Shown here: positions 1-7,329 of the stretch, in pieces
Numbering within the stretch: position 1 is the first letter of the stretch
Layout of the letters: each line of letters opens with the position of its first letter
NCBI GenBank assembly: GCA_964393335.1
Contig: CAYMTN010000188.1
Location: forward strand, 1 to 10,741
Direction: 5' to 3'
Origin: CAYMTN01 sp964393335
GTDB taxonomy: Bacteria; Chloroflexota; Anaerolineae; Aggregatilineales; Aggregatilineaceae
Length of the DNA stretch: 10,741 nucleotides
Program-made: the position numbers and the translations under genes
Notes under the pieces: generated by a model
What the model was told of the DNA's origin: nothing
The model's input: the letters and a program-made list of their open reading frames with translations, nothing else
The model's database searches: none

Positions 1-1733
1 CGAACATGGCATGGAGCGGCATGCGGCTGGAGATCGTGCCCGGTCCGGCGGACGGCATCGCGGCGATCCAGATCGACAACGTCTCGGTCAAACACAAGCC
101 GAGTCTACAGATGTACTGGACTGAATGCGTCCGCTCATTCATCCCCGCCAATACAGAGATCGTGCGCAACGGCGACTTCAGCGCCGGGACGAATCAGTGG
201 CTGCCCTGGGATAACATCGACTACTCGGTCAATGGATCGGACCAGTTGGAGCTGTTCGCCCCGGTCGGACATCCGAACGCGATCCTGTACCAGGACCTGG
301 ACTATCAAGCCCAGACGAACATGCCCTTCGAGCTGACCTTTGACCTCGGCAACAACGGCCCGACCGCCAAAGAGGCGTGGGTGACGCTGCGAAACATCGC
401 CTGGACGGACTGGTTCAACTGCAACTTCGTGCTGCCCGCTGGAACGCCTATGCAGAGTTACACGATACGCGGCAGGGTGGCGATCACCTGGCCCAACATG
501 CGCTTGGAGATGTGGGTCGGACCGGATGACGGACAGCCCGCGCTGGTCGTGGACAACGTCTCGATGACGTACCAGCCGGGCCTGGTGCTGCCGCAGCCGG
601 AGTGCATCCCGCCGGGCGGCGCGCCAGGTGCAGAGTTGCCAGAAGTCACGCCGAGGCCTGAACCGACCATCGAACCGACCGTCGAACCGGCGACGCTCGA
701 AACCGTCGAGTCCGACGATCCGCGCGTGGCACAAAGCGGCGCGTGGACGGCGCACGACACCGAGCTTGCCAGCGGCGGCGGGTACATCTTCAGCAGCGGT
801 AGCGCGGACGATACGCTCAGCCTGACGTTCACTGGCACGCAGATCGCGGTGGTCTACGTGCAGCATCCGGCGTTAGGTATCTTCGCGGTGGAAATCGACG
901 GTGCGGTGATGCAGACCGTCGACAGCGCCGCCGAAGCAGCCGCGTTTGGCGCGCTGGTCGAGGTCAGCGGACTCGAAGCAGGCGTACACGTCGTGCGCAT
1001 CGTGCCGGTCAGCGGCACTGTCGCCATCGACGCGTTCGTGATCGCGGGCGAGGTGGAGTCGCCGGTCGAGCCGACGCCGGTTCCGACCGAGATCGTCCCC
1101 ACCGAAACGCCGACGCCTGAGCCAACCGTTGAACCGACGGTTGAGCCGACCGCCACACCCGCCGAAGCACTCGAAACCATCGAGTCTGACGATGCACGTG
1201 TGACACAAAACGGCGCATGGACGCTGACCGCAGGCGACCTTGCCAGCGGCGGTGCCTACCTGTTCAGCAGTGGCGATCCGGCGGATACGCTGGCGCTGAC
1301 CTTCACCGGTCCGCGCGTGGACGTGGTCTACGTCAAACACCCGGCGCTGGGTACGTTCAGCATCGAGGTGGATGGCGTGGTACTCTACACAGTGGACAGT
1401 GCAGGTGAAGCTGCCTTCGGGGCGGTCGTAGCGCTCAACGGACTCGGTGACGGTGTACATACGCTGCGCATCGTGCCGGTGAGTGGTACGGTCGCCATCG
1501 ACGCGTTCGTGGTCGCGCCGCAGGGCGAAATCGTACCTGTGCCGACTGACATCGTTCCAACTCAGGAACCAACCGAGGTTGTCCCAACTGAGGTCATCCC
1601 AACCGAGGAACCAACCGAGGTTGTCCCGACGGAAGTCCCGACCGAGGTTGTGCCCACGACAGTTCCGACGGAGGCTCCACCGGCAACGCCGGTCGGACCA
1701 AGTCGCCCCGGATTAGGGTCCGGCAACGGATAG
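1..1733 (+). CDS. Secreted multidomain beta-sandwich protein with Pro/Thr-rich linkers, 5'-truncated
   Basis: The reading frame is open to the left edge, so the start and any signal peptide lie outside the window. The first in-window ATG (base 6) falls inside a domain: residues 3-41 counted from it (MRLEI, then DNVSV, then a Cys) parallel residues 161-200 (MRLEM, DNVSM, Cys). At least two copies of this domain therefore exist. The complete copy, about residues 50-192, opens with NGDFSAGTNQW, which is typical of galactose-binding/CBM-like jelly-roll modules. Two further domains (about 232-347 and 390-504) are tandem copies of each other, sharing ESDD and the ending PVSGTVAIDAFV. Linkers at 211-230, 350-388 and 508-560 are rich in Pro, Thr, Glu and Val. 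The C-terminus (GLGSGNG) has no membrane anchor or LPXTG. Likely an extracellular glycan-binding or structural surface protein. No catalytic motif is visible and the exact function is unknown. A strong terminator follows the TAG stop. Confidence 0.8.
   Translation, partial: NMAWSGMRLEIVPGPADGIAAIQIDNVSVKHKPSLQMYWTECVRSFIPANTEIVRNGDFSAGTNQWLPWDNIDYSVNGSDQLELFAPVGHPNAILYQDLDYQAQTNMPFELTFDLGNNGPTAKEAWVTLRNIAWTDWFNCNFVLPAGTPMQSYTIRGRVAITWPNMRLEMWVGPDDGQPALVVDNVSMTYQPGLVLPQPECIPPGGAPGAELPEVTPRPEPTIEPTVEPATLETVESDDPRVAQSGAWTAHDTELASGGGYIFSSGSADDTLSLTFTGTQIAVVYVQHPALGIFAVEIDGAVMQTVDSAAEAAAFGALVEVSGLEAGVHVVRIVPVSGTVAIDAFVIAGEVESPVEPTPVPTEIVPTETPTPEPTVEPTVEPTATPAEALETIESDDARVTQNGAWTLTAGDLASGGAYLFSSGDPADTLALTFTGPRVDVVYVKHPALGTFSIEVDGVVLYTVDSAGEAAFGAVVALNGLGDGVHTLRIVPVSGTVAIDAFVVAPQGEIVPVPTDIVPTQEPTEVVPTEVIPTEEPTEVVPTEVPTEVVPTTVPTEAPPATPVGPSRPGLGSGNG
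699..1046 (+). repeat. Tandem domain repeat, copy 1
   Basis: First of two in-frame copies of a domain-sized unit within the 5'-truncated surface protein. It encodes about 116 residues, from ETVESDD to the end of VAIDAFVIA. The second copy lies 474 bp downstream. Similarity is visible at DNA level, for example the shared stretch gtcgccatcgacgcgttcgt near the end of both, and at protein level in ESDD, SGAW/NGAW, ASGG, HPALG and PVSGTVAIDAF. The copies differ by one alanine in the Ala-rich loop after VDSA. Confidence 0.8.
1173..1517 (+). repeat. Tandem domain repeat, copy 2
   Basis: Second copy of the unit beginning at 699, encoding about 115 residues from ETIESDD to VAIDAFVVA. It is separated from copy 1 by a Pro/Glu/Thr-rich linker containing a duplicated EPTV element and is followed by the C-terminal PTEVVPTE-type tail. 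The alternation of beta-strand-like stretches (LALTFTG, VDVVYVKH, FSIEVDG, HTLRIVPV) suggests a small beta-sandwich. No family name is assigned with certainty. Confidence 0.8.
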
Positions 1734-1755
1734 CCTGACACCTGGGTGATACAAC

Positions 1756-1789
1756 ACCGCCCCGGCCATCATGACCGGGGCGGTTTTTT
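1756..1789 (+). terminator. Rho-independent terminator of the upstream surface-protein gene
   Basis: Ten perfect pairs (ACCGCCCCGG at 1756-1765 with CCGGGGCGGT at 1775-1784) are capped by a C-A mismatch, two more pairs and a TCA triloop. A T6 run starts at 1784, its first T also closing the stem. It begins 22 bp after the TAG stop. In the other direction the hairpin lacks a T run (tgttgtatc), so it should serve the convergent gene poorly. Its sequence is nearly identical to the terminator at 9912-9948. Confidence 0.9.
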
Positions 1790-1825
1790 GTTGCCGCGTA
1801 ACAGCAGGGTTTCACGCGAGTCGAT

Positions 1826-4267
1826 TCATGACCGTCGGCGGCGGAACAACAAGCCGACCAGGATCAGTACGAGTAGCAAAATACCCAAACCGATTGGCAG
1901 TGCTCCACCCAACGCGCCGCCTCCCCCGGATGGTTCCTGTTTGACCGGCACGAGCGTCGGGCTGGCAGTGGCCGATGGCGCAGGCGTATTCGTGGGCCGG
2001 GGCGATGGCACCAGGGTGTCGGTCGGCTCCGGCGTATCACTTGGCGTGCTGGTCGGAACCGGCGTAGCGGTGGCTTCTGGCGTGTTGGTCGGCGTCTCCG
2101 TTGCGGTAACGGTCGGTGTCTCTGTCGCAGTGACGGTCGGCGTATCGGATGGGGTCGCGGTGACGGTCGGCGTCTCTGTCGCGGTCGCGGTGGCAGTCGA
2201 CGTATGGGTCGCGGTCGCCGTTCGTGTGGGCGTATCGGTCACCGTCGGCGTATCCGTTGGCGTCGGTGTATCGGTCGGAAGCGGCGTATTTGTCGCCGCC
2301 GGCGATGGCGTCGTCGTCGGTGTATCCGTCCAGCTTGACGCAGTAACGGTCATGCCTTGAATAAAGACCATTTCCGCTGTAGCCGACGTGTCAGGCGTGA
2401 TGGTCAGGCTGGGTGTAGCGGTCGCCGTTGGTGTAACGGTGACAGTCGGCGTATAGGTCGCCGTGTCTGTGGGAAGTGGCGTGCTGGTCGGAGACAGCGT
2501 TTCTGTCGGGATCGGCGTATCGCTGGGGGGAATTGGCGTATCGCTGGCGGGAAGTGGCGTATCGGTGGGCTGCGCCGTGTCGGTTGGGATCGGGGTAGCG
2601 GTAGGCGTAGCTGTAAATGTGGACGTAGCTGTAGCTGTGTCGGTCGGCGTCGGCGTAGCCGTGTTGGTCGGTGTTGGCGTAAAGGTTGGCGTATAAGTCG
2701 GCGTATCGGTCGCAGTGGGCGTTGGCGTGTAGGTCGGCGTGTCGGTCGCGGTCGCCGTATTAGTCGGTGTCGGGGTGTTGGTCGGCGTTGGCGACGGGGT
2801 AACAAACAGCTCCGGATCGAGCGAAAAGGCACGCGTTACCGTCGCTTCGTTGCTGGCGTCAACCAGCGCTATCTCAAGTGTATGCGCGCCCGGCCCGGCA
2901 GGCAGCAGGTTTAGCTCCGCCGTGTAAGGCGGGTCGCTCACCTGTGCCAGCGGATTTCCGTCCAGGCGATAGATGACCTGCTGCACCGGTTCCTGCGCGC
3001 GTGTGACCTCAACCGAGACCGTGATCACACCGGTGCTGACCATTTGCCCATCCTCCAGGCCGGTGATCGTCACGTCGGGCGGCAGATCGGCTGCGGCGAA
3101 TTCCTGGCTGATCTCGCGCTGCCCGCCTGATACATCCACCCCAGTCAAAGTGAGGACATGGGGTGCGCTGGGGGAAAACTGGTACGGATCGAGTGTGATC
3201 GTCGCGGTTGTGGTGTCCCCTGTTGGCGTGAACGTGACGTCCTGGGGGAGGCCGTCAAGTGTCACAGCCTGGCTGCCCAAGCCGCGCGGCGCGCTGACGG
3301 TGAGCGTCACCGTGACCGGCGCAGTCAGCGGCGCGTCGGGCAGTCCATCAATCGAAAGCTGCGGGTACAGGTCCGGCGCAGAAAACGCCGCCGTCACGCC
3401 CACCCCGCCCACTTGAACTTGCAGATCGTCTAGTGCTCCGTCCGGCTCCAGCCCGCTGTCGATGGTGACGACGTACTGGGTGCGCAGGTATGCGGCCAGG
3501 TACTCATAGGTTGCGATCAACGTCGTGGAATCAGGGTAGAAAAATGCTTGTCCGCGCGTCGACGATGCCAGGTCATTCAGATAGGTCACGTCCAGCCAGA
3601 ACCCCAGCCCGATGACGTAAAACGGGATGTTATTCCCGGCGGCCAGCTCGATCCCGGCTTGAGCGGACTTCACACTCTGATGGCCGTACTCGTTACCGTC
3701 GGTCAACAAGACGACAAACCGGCGCGGGTTGTTGGCGCGGCTGGCAAGCTCTGCGGCCTGATAGGTCGCGTCGTAGAGTGCGGTCTGTCTGCCAGCGGAC
3801 AGGTCGTTGATGATCGTGCGCAGGGCATCAAAATCTGTCGTGAAGTCGTACACCAGCCGGACCGTCGAGTTAAAATCCAGCAGAGCGACTTCATCACCAG
3901 GAGCTAACCTATCCAAAAACGACAATGCCGCAGCCCGTGCATTGTCCAACGGTTCGCCCGCCATGCTCTCGCTGGTATCAATTGCCAGCACGACCGAGAT
4001 TGGCAGGTTATCTTTGGTGATGTTCTCAACCGACAGCACGGGGACTACCGCATTGTTTGCAGATACCACAAATGAGTCGATCCCCAGGCCAGGGACCGGT
4101 ACATCATACCGGTCCCACACATTGACCAGCAGCGTTAATTGCGGAAAGTTGTCCGTGCTGATCCCGCCAACTTCGATCCGCACAGGCGTGCCGTCTTGTG
4201 CAGCGCTATGGCGAACCGGGATGCATACCAAAATGAAGATTAAACAAACGAGAACGCACCGACGCAT
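1826..4267 (-). CDS. Membrane-anchored VWA-domain surface protein with Thr/Pro-rich stalk
   Basis: 813 residues. Residues 1-23 form a signal peptide (MRRC, hydrophobic core, probable cleavage after SAA). A beta-rich segment (25-88) precedes a von Willebrand factor A domain at about 90-265. Its metal-ion-dependent adhesion site is complete: DTSES at 97-101, Thr162 in GRQTAL, Asp190 in LLTDGNE. Residues 296-395 look Ig/beta-sandwich-like. Residues 398-482 resemble a bacterial Ig-like domain (VTITGLEDGQ, then IYRLDGNPL, then HTLEIALVD). A low-complexity Thr/Pro stalk covers 490-771. Residues 789-808 form a transmembrane helix followed by RRRRS, so the protein is exported and held in the membrane with a basic cytoplasmic tail. 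Start choice: ATG at 4265-4267 directly precedes the signal peptide, with GGGGGA 8 nt upstream. The role is probably metal-dependent adhesion or protein binding at the cell surface; the ligand is unknown. Divergent from the dnaJ-like operon. Confidence 0.9.
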   Translation of the reverse strand: MRRCVLVCLIFILVCIPVRHSAAQDGTPVRIEVGGISTDNFPQLTLLVNVWDRYDVPVPGLGIDSFVVSANNAVVPVLSVENITKDNLPISVVLAIDTSESMAGEPLDNARAAALSFLDRLAPGDEVALLDFNSTVRLVYDFTTDFDALRTIINDLSAGRQTALYDATYQAAELASRANNPRRFVVLLTDGNEYGHQSVKSAQAGIELAAGNNIPFYVIGLGFWLDVTYLNDLASSTRGQAFFYPDSTTLIATYEYLAAYLRTQYVVTIDSGLEPDGALDDLQVQVGGVGVTAAFSAPDLYPQLSIDGLPDAPLTAPVTVTLTVSAPRGLGSQAVTLDGLPQDVTFTPTGDTTTATITLDPYQFSPSAPHVLTLTGVDVSGGQREISQEFAAADLPPDVTITGLEDGQMVSTGVITVSVEVTRAQEPVQQVIYRLDGNPLAQVSDPPYTAELNLLPAGPGAHTLEIALVDASNEATVTRAFSLDPELFVTPSPTPTNTPTPTNTATATDTPTYTPTPTATDTPTYTPTFTPTPTNTATPTPTDTATATSTFTATPTATPIPTDTAQPTDTPLPASDTPIPPSDTPIPTETLSPTSTPLPTDTATYTPTVTVTPTATATPSLTITPDTSATAEMVFIQGMTVTASSWTDTPTTTPSPAATNTPLPTDTPTPTDTPTVTDTPTRTATATHTSTATATATETPTVTATPSDTPTVTATETPTVTATETPTNTPEATATPVPTSTPSDTPEPTDTLVPSPRPTNTPAPSATASPTLVPVKQEPSGGGGALGGALPIGLGILLLVLILVGLLFRRRRS
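1955..2800 (-). repeat. Degenerate repeat tract encoding the Thr/Pro-rich stalk
   Basis: About 846 bp of imperfect short repeats inside the VWA gene. On the + strand it reads as recurring ggcgtatcggtcgg-like units; on the coding strand it gives TDTPT, TATP and PTNTP patterns. The protein product is presumably an extended, possibly glycosylated spacer between the VWA head and the membrane anchor. A non-repetitive island of about 25 codons interrupts the tract near 2326-2398. Long reading frames on the opposite strand here are by-products of the repeat composition. Confidence 0.85.
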
Positions 4268-4508
4268 GCGAGAAGTCCCCCATCATACTGGTTCGGACGA
4301 TAAAAGGCCGCACGTAGCACACACAGCAACCATCATTAAGAATATCACAAAATGAAGAACGATACGGAATCAGGGCGATTCTGTCATTTACGCCCCCGCT
4401 GATGATTTTCTGATACACGGTTGATCTACATCTAACATATATCGGGTATGCTATGGGAGCAAAATGGATCGCCCACTGATCAACGGGGCGCAGTGCAGGG
4501 TTAACTTC
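4268..4508. promoter_or_regulatory. Divergent intergenic region between the VWA gene and the dnaJ-like operon
   Basis: This 241-bp gap is AT-richer than its surroundings and must hold promoters for both divergent units. For the rightward operon the best guess is TATGCT at 4447-4452 as a -10 box. TTGATC at 4421-4426 is a poor -35 partner because the spacer would be 20 bp. For the leftward gene TATTCT on the minus strand (about 4334-4339) is a possible -10 without a clear -35. I found no full CIRCE (TTAGCACTC-N9-GAGTGCTAA) or HAIR (CTTGAGT-N7-ACTCAAG) element, although a co-chaperone gene follows. Confidence 0.35.
4497..4500 (+). promoter_or_regulatory. Ribosome binding site deciding the dnaJ-like start
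   Basis: AGGG (within gcaggg) lies 8 nt before the ATG at 4509. It supports starting the protein at MDYKDYY, the point where J-domain proteins of the CbpA type begin, rather than at the in-frame ATG at 4464. The latter has GGGAG at a cramped 4-nt spacing and would add 15 residues unlike the family. Confidence 0.6.
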
Positions 4509-5462
4509 ATGGACTATAAGGACTACTATCAAACGTTGGGCGTAGGAAAAACTGCCAGCCAGGACGAGATCAAAAAAGCGTACCGCAAGCTGGCCCGCAA
4601 ATATCACCCTGACGTTAATCCCGGCGATACATCCGCCGAGGACAAATTCAAAGACATCAACGAAGCGTACGAAGTGCTGTCGGACCCTGAAAAACGCCAG
4701 AAATACGACCAGTTTGGCGCGCAGTGGCAGCAGTTCCAGCGACAGGGCGGCCAGCCAGGCGGTTTTGATTGGAGCCAGTGGTCAGCTCAACCGGGTGGGG
4801 GGACGTATACGCGCACCGTCGATCCGCAAGAATTCGAGGAATTGTTCGGCCAGCGGGCCGGATTCTCCGATTTCTTTGAGGCACTGTTCGGCGGAATGCG
4901 GCGCGGGCGGCGCGGCGGTTTTGGCGGTTCAGAATTCCAGCAGCAACAGCCGCGCCGGGGGCGTAATGTCGATCATCCGCTTGACATCACGCTTGAAGAA
5001 GCGTTTCACGGTACGCAGCGCGTACTGGAGTGGGACGACGGGCGCAAGATCGAAGCCAGGATTCCGCCCGGCGTGCGCACGGGTTCCCGCGTCCGGTTGA
5101 GCGGGCAGAGTGGCTCCGGTGGCGACCTGTATCTGAACGTGACGGTGCTGCCGCATGCCATCTTTGAGCGCGAGGGAGACGATCTCAAGACCAACGTGCA
5201 GATCGACCTGTATACGGCACTGCTCGGCGGCACGGTCAAAGTGTCGTCACTCGATAAAACCGTCGATCTGAAGATCCCGCCCGAAACGCAGAATGGGAAG
5301 ATTTTCCGGCTGCGCGGTCTGGGCATGCCGACCTTGCGCGATCCCGGCAAGCGGGGCGACCTGTACGCCTCCGTTGACGTACAGCTCCCGCAAAACCTGA
5401 GCGACGAGGAAAAAGGCCTGCTGCGCCAGCTCAGAGAGCTTGGTACCATCCGGACGCGCTAG
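4509..5462 (+). CDS. cbpA: CbpA-type (class II, zinc-finger-less) DnaJ co-chaperone
   Basis: 317 residues from the ATG at 4509. The J domain (1-70) begins DYYQTLGV and carries the HPD motif at 33-35, which stimulates DnaK ATPase, then the helix EAYEVLSDPEKR. A Gly/Phe/Gln-rich linker follows (about 70-150; GGFDW, FFEALFGGM, RRGGFGG). There are no CXXCXGXG repeats, so the zinc-finger domain of classical DnaJ is absent. Two C-terminal client-binding beta domains follow: LDITLEEAFHG, with RIPPGVRTGSRVRL (about 156-220), and LYTALLGGTVKV with KIPPETQNGKIFRLRGLGMP (about 231-295). Length and order match CbpA/class B J proteins. The role is cytoplasmic: delivering unfolded clients to DnaK. First gene of an operon with the CbpM-like gene, whose ribosome binding site overlaps this TAG stop. 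The chosen start is shorter than the maximal reading frame, which opens at 4464. Confidence 0.92.
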   Translation: MDYKDYYQTLGVGKTASQDEIKKAYRKLARKYHPDVNPGDTSAEDKFKDINEAYEVLSDPEKRQKYDQFGAQWQQFQRQGGQPGGFDWSQWSAQPGGGTYTRTVDPQEFEELFGQRAGFSDFFEALFGGMRRGRRGGFGGSEFQQQQPRRGRNVDHPLDITLEEAFHGTQRVLEWDDGRKIEARIPPGVRTGSRVRLSGQSGSGGDLYLNVTVLPHAIFEREGDDLKTNVQIDLYTALLGGTVKVSSLDKTVDLKIPPETQNGKIFRLRGLGMPTLRDPGKRGDLYASVDVQLPQNLSDEEKGLLRQLRELGTIRTR

Positions 5463-5476
5463 GTGGAGCATGATCG

Positions 5477-5857
5477 ATGGCACACCAGGGAAATTCACAC
5501 GAGCAGTTACACACACCGGCAGCCGCGAGCCGGTTGGCGCGTACCTCGCTTGACTTCTTGCGGCAGTGCGAGCAGGCTGAACTGCTGACATGCCGTGAAA
5601 TGACCGACGGTTCGCGCGGCTACAGCGCGGCGGATATTCACACGCTGGCGCGTGTTCGCCGCTTGCATGATGATCTCGGCCTGGATTTGGACGCGATTGC
5701 AGTTGTGCTGCATCTGCGCGCACAGGTCATGAGTCTACAGATGTATCTCGACGAAGTTGAGCAGCACACGATGCGCCGCGAGCAGGAGTTGTTGAACGAG
5801 GTTCAACGCCTGCGCCACCGTCTGGCGGAAGATGTCGTGTGGCGCGCTGACGACTGA
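5477..5857 (+). CDS. cbpM: CbpM-like chaperone modulator / MerR-type helix-turn-helix protein
   Basis: 126 residues. Residues 13-40 form a MerR-type N-terminal helix-turn-helix (LARTSLDFLRQCEQAELL), the wing contains GYSAADI (49-54), and a second helical pair (51-80) reads RVRRLHDDLGLDLDAIAVVLHL. Residues 81-117 form a charged helix likely to be a coiled coil. The LGLDLDAIAVVLHL stretch closely resembles the matching part of E. coli CbpM, which binds the J domain of CbpA and inhibits it; that comparison is from memory of the family. The position directly downstream of a CbpA-type gene fits the cbpA-cbpM pair. GGTGGAG (5462-5468) lies 8 nt before ATG 5477 and overlaps the preceding stop codon, suggesting translational coupling. 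An ATG at 5470 is out of frame. The alternative reading is an HspR-like DNA-binding repressor of the same superfamily; both resemble MerR, and the sequence alone does not fully separate them. Confidence 0.78.
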   Translation: MAHQGNSHEQLHTPAAASRLARTSLDFLRQCEQAELLTCREMTDGSRGYSAADIHTLARVRRLHDDLGLDLDAIAVVLHLRAQVMSLQMYLDEVEQHTMRREQELLNEVQRLRHRLAEDVVWRADD

Positions 5858-5943
5858 CACCCGATCCGTGAAGGCTGTCAGGCGCGGCCAGCAGCGCTCT
5901 CACGAGGGCATTTACGGATGGATGCCAAACCGGGATTTCGCAC

Positions 5944-5982
5944 AAAAAAAACAGACCTGCGCCTGATACGGGGCAGGTCTGT
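5944..5982 (-). terminator. Rho-independent terminator of the M50 protease gene
   Basis: Read on the minus strand, a 10-bp perfect stem (ACAGACCTGC / GCAGGTCTGT, + strand arms 5951-5960 and 5973-5982) with a 12-nt loop is followed by eight T residues (A run at 5944-5951 on +). It starts 14 bp beyond the TAA stop of the M50 gene at 5996. There is no T run on the + side, so it should not stop transcription of the convergent cbpA-cbpM operon efficiently. Confidence 0.9.
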
Positions 5983-5995
5983 TGCATAATGGGGA

Positions 5996-7180
5996 TTAAC
6001 CGGTGGGGCTGAGCTTCGACTGAAGCTGGAGCCAGCGCACGATGTCGCTGCGGCGCAGCAGCCCCGCCAGGTGCTGGCCTTGCAGCACCGGTAGTTGGCG
6101 AAGATCCCCCTGGGCCAGTTTTTCCCAGGCGTCGCCGGCGTCTTCGTCCGAGGTGACCACGACCAATTTGCTCAACGGCGTCATGATCTGCTGGACGGTA
6201 GTAGTCGCCCACTGCTCGCGCGGCACCTTCCGAATGTCCTCCAGTGTTACCAGCCCGATCAGGTTGTCGTTCTCAAGCACCGGGAAAGCGTGATCGTCGA
6301 CGCGCATCACGTAACTGTGGACCAGGGCGTCAACCGACACGCCTTTATCGACAGTGGGTGGATCGGTGCGCATCATACGCGCTACCGGCACGTTTTCCAG
6401 AATGTCCTGGATCACCAGCCGTTGGTAGGTCTGGATCGCGGCGTTGTTCAAGAACCAGCCGATAAATGCCAGCCACAGGCCGCCGACCAGCCCCGTCCCA
6501 AAGAAGGGAACCTGAGCGCCGAAGATCATGGCAACACCGGTCAGGATCAGCAGCCAGGCGACGGCCTGCCCTGCCCAAGACGCCCAGCGTGTCGCGCGGT
6601 GCAGGTTGTTCGTCGCTGCCCACAATATGGAGCGCAGAATCCGCCCACCATCCAGCGGGAAGCCTGGAATCAGGTTGAAGATGCCCACCACCACATTAAT
6701 GGTTCCCAGCCACATCAAGAGCGTGGCACCTGGACTCAACTGCCGGAGCGCTTGACTCGAGTTGGAGAGCGTGTCGCTGACCGGATGCGCGACGGCGTCT
6801 GCCAACAACAATAACAAACCACCCAAAATCAGGCTGGTCAGCGGCCCGACAATCGTGATCAAAAATTCGGATTTGGGTGAATCCGGGTCGCGTTCGATAT
6901 TGGAAACGCCCCCAAACAGGAACAGTGTGATGTTGCGCACCGGGACTCCGCGCCTTCGTGCGACCAGGGAATGTGCCAGTTCGTGCGCCAGCACCGACCC
7001 GAAAAACAGCAGCGCGGCGACGACCGCCATGCCGAGTACCAGGCCACTTGACCAATTGGAATGGTAGTCGCTGAATGCACTGGCCAGATTCCAGGTGATC
7101 AGGAAAAAGATGAACAGCCAACTCCAATCAATACGAATAGTGATGCCGAAAACTTGGCCAACCCGGAAACCGCTGTGCAT
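5996..7180 (-). CDS. Site-2 protease family (M50) membrane metalloprotease with C-terminal tandem CBS domains
   Basis: 394 residues. About six membrane segments are visible (roughly 20-36, 46-64, 106-128, 152-172, 204-221, 227-245). The zinc-binding HELAH motif is at 66-70, inside the second segment. The third zinc ligand motif, NLIPGFPLDGG, is at 169-179 with Asp177. The active site is therefore complete and the order matches the S2P/SpoIVFB group that carries CBS domains. Two CBS domains follow at about 265-320 (MMRTDPPTV, then LIGLVTLEDI) and 329-385 (IMTPLSKLVVV, then LAGLLRRSDI), probably cytoplasmic sensors of adenine nucleotides. The likely role is intramembrane cleavage of a membrane-bound substrate such as an anti-sigma factor; no substrate gene is visible nearby. 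The start is the ATG at 7178-7180, where the family's GFRVGQVFGI opening follows at once; GAGAGG lies about 14 nt upstream, a rather long spacing. Divergent from the Lon-like gene. Confidence 0.92.
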   Translation of the reverse strand: MHSGFRVGQVFGITIRIDWSWLFIFFLITWNLASAFSDYHSNWSSGLVLGMAVVAALLFFGSVLAHELAHSLVARRRGVPVRNITLFLFGGVSNIERDPDSPKSEFLITIVGPLTSLILGGLLLLLADAVAHPVSDTLSNSSQALRQLSPGATLLMWLGTINVVVGIFNLIPGFPLDGGRILRSILWAATNNLHRATRWASWAGQAVAWLLILTGVAMIFGAQVPFFGTGLVGGLWLAFIGWFLNNAAIQTYQRLVIQDILENVPVARMMRTDPPTVDKGVSVDALVHSYVMRVDDHAFPVLENDNLIGLVTLEDIRKVPREQWATTTVQQIMTPLSKLVVVTSDEDAGDAWEKLAQGDLRQLPVLQGQHLAGLLRRSDIVRWLQLQSKLSPTG

Positions 7181-7329
7181 AGTGTGTGCGTTATCCTCTC
7201 TCGCGATGGTTTAGGTTCTCATTTTAAGTGTATAAAAACAGGCAACCCACCACATGAGCGACAAGACCTGTTTTCGTATGGGCCGGATGGCATAGGTGAT
7301 ATGGCCCGCCCGTGCGCTGGGGGAACGGC

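Noticed and set aside
135..866. Long antisense frame (243 codons) opposite the surface protein, and others at 458-838 and 873-1460.
   Set aside because: Arg/His-rich translations typical of shadows of GC-rich genes; the + strand frame has coherent repeated domains.
1746..2360. Open frame on the + strand with Val/Gly/Ser repeats opposite the VWA stalk, and similar frames at 2357-2914 and 2463-2696.
   Set aside because: These are the antisense reading of the Thr/Pro codon repeats. The minus-strand frame has a signal peptide, VWA domain and anchor, while these have no ribosome binding site or domain.
1955..2800. Regularly recurring short units that could suggest a CRISPR array or tandem-repeat locus.
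   Set aside because: Units are short, degenerate and in frame within a gene; there are no constant repeats with unique spacers of 25-40 bp.
4370..4385. Small inverted repeat GAATC-agggc-GATTC in the divergent gap before the dnaJ-like gene.
   Set aside because: Five-base arms are expected by chance and there is no supporting promoter geometry.
4464..4508. Longer N-terminus for the dnaJ-like gene from the ATG at 4464.
   Set aside because: The extra 15 residues do not resemble J proteins, the ribosome binding site spacing is only 4 nt, and the candidate -10 at 4447-4452 would leave almost no leader. The ATG at 4509 matches the family start.
5864..5919. Inverted repeat (ATCCGTGAA with TTTACGGAT) after the cbpM-like gene, possibly its terminator.
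   Set aside because: The 38-nt loop, one G-T pair and lack of a T run make it unconvincing as an intrinsic terminator.
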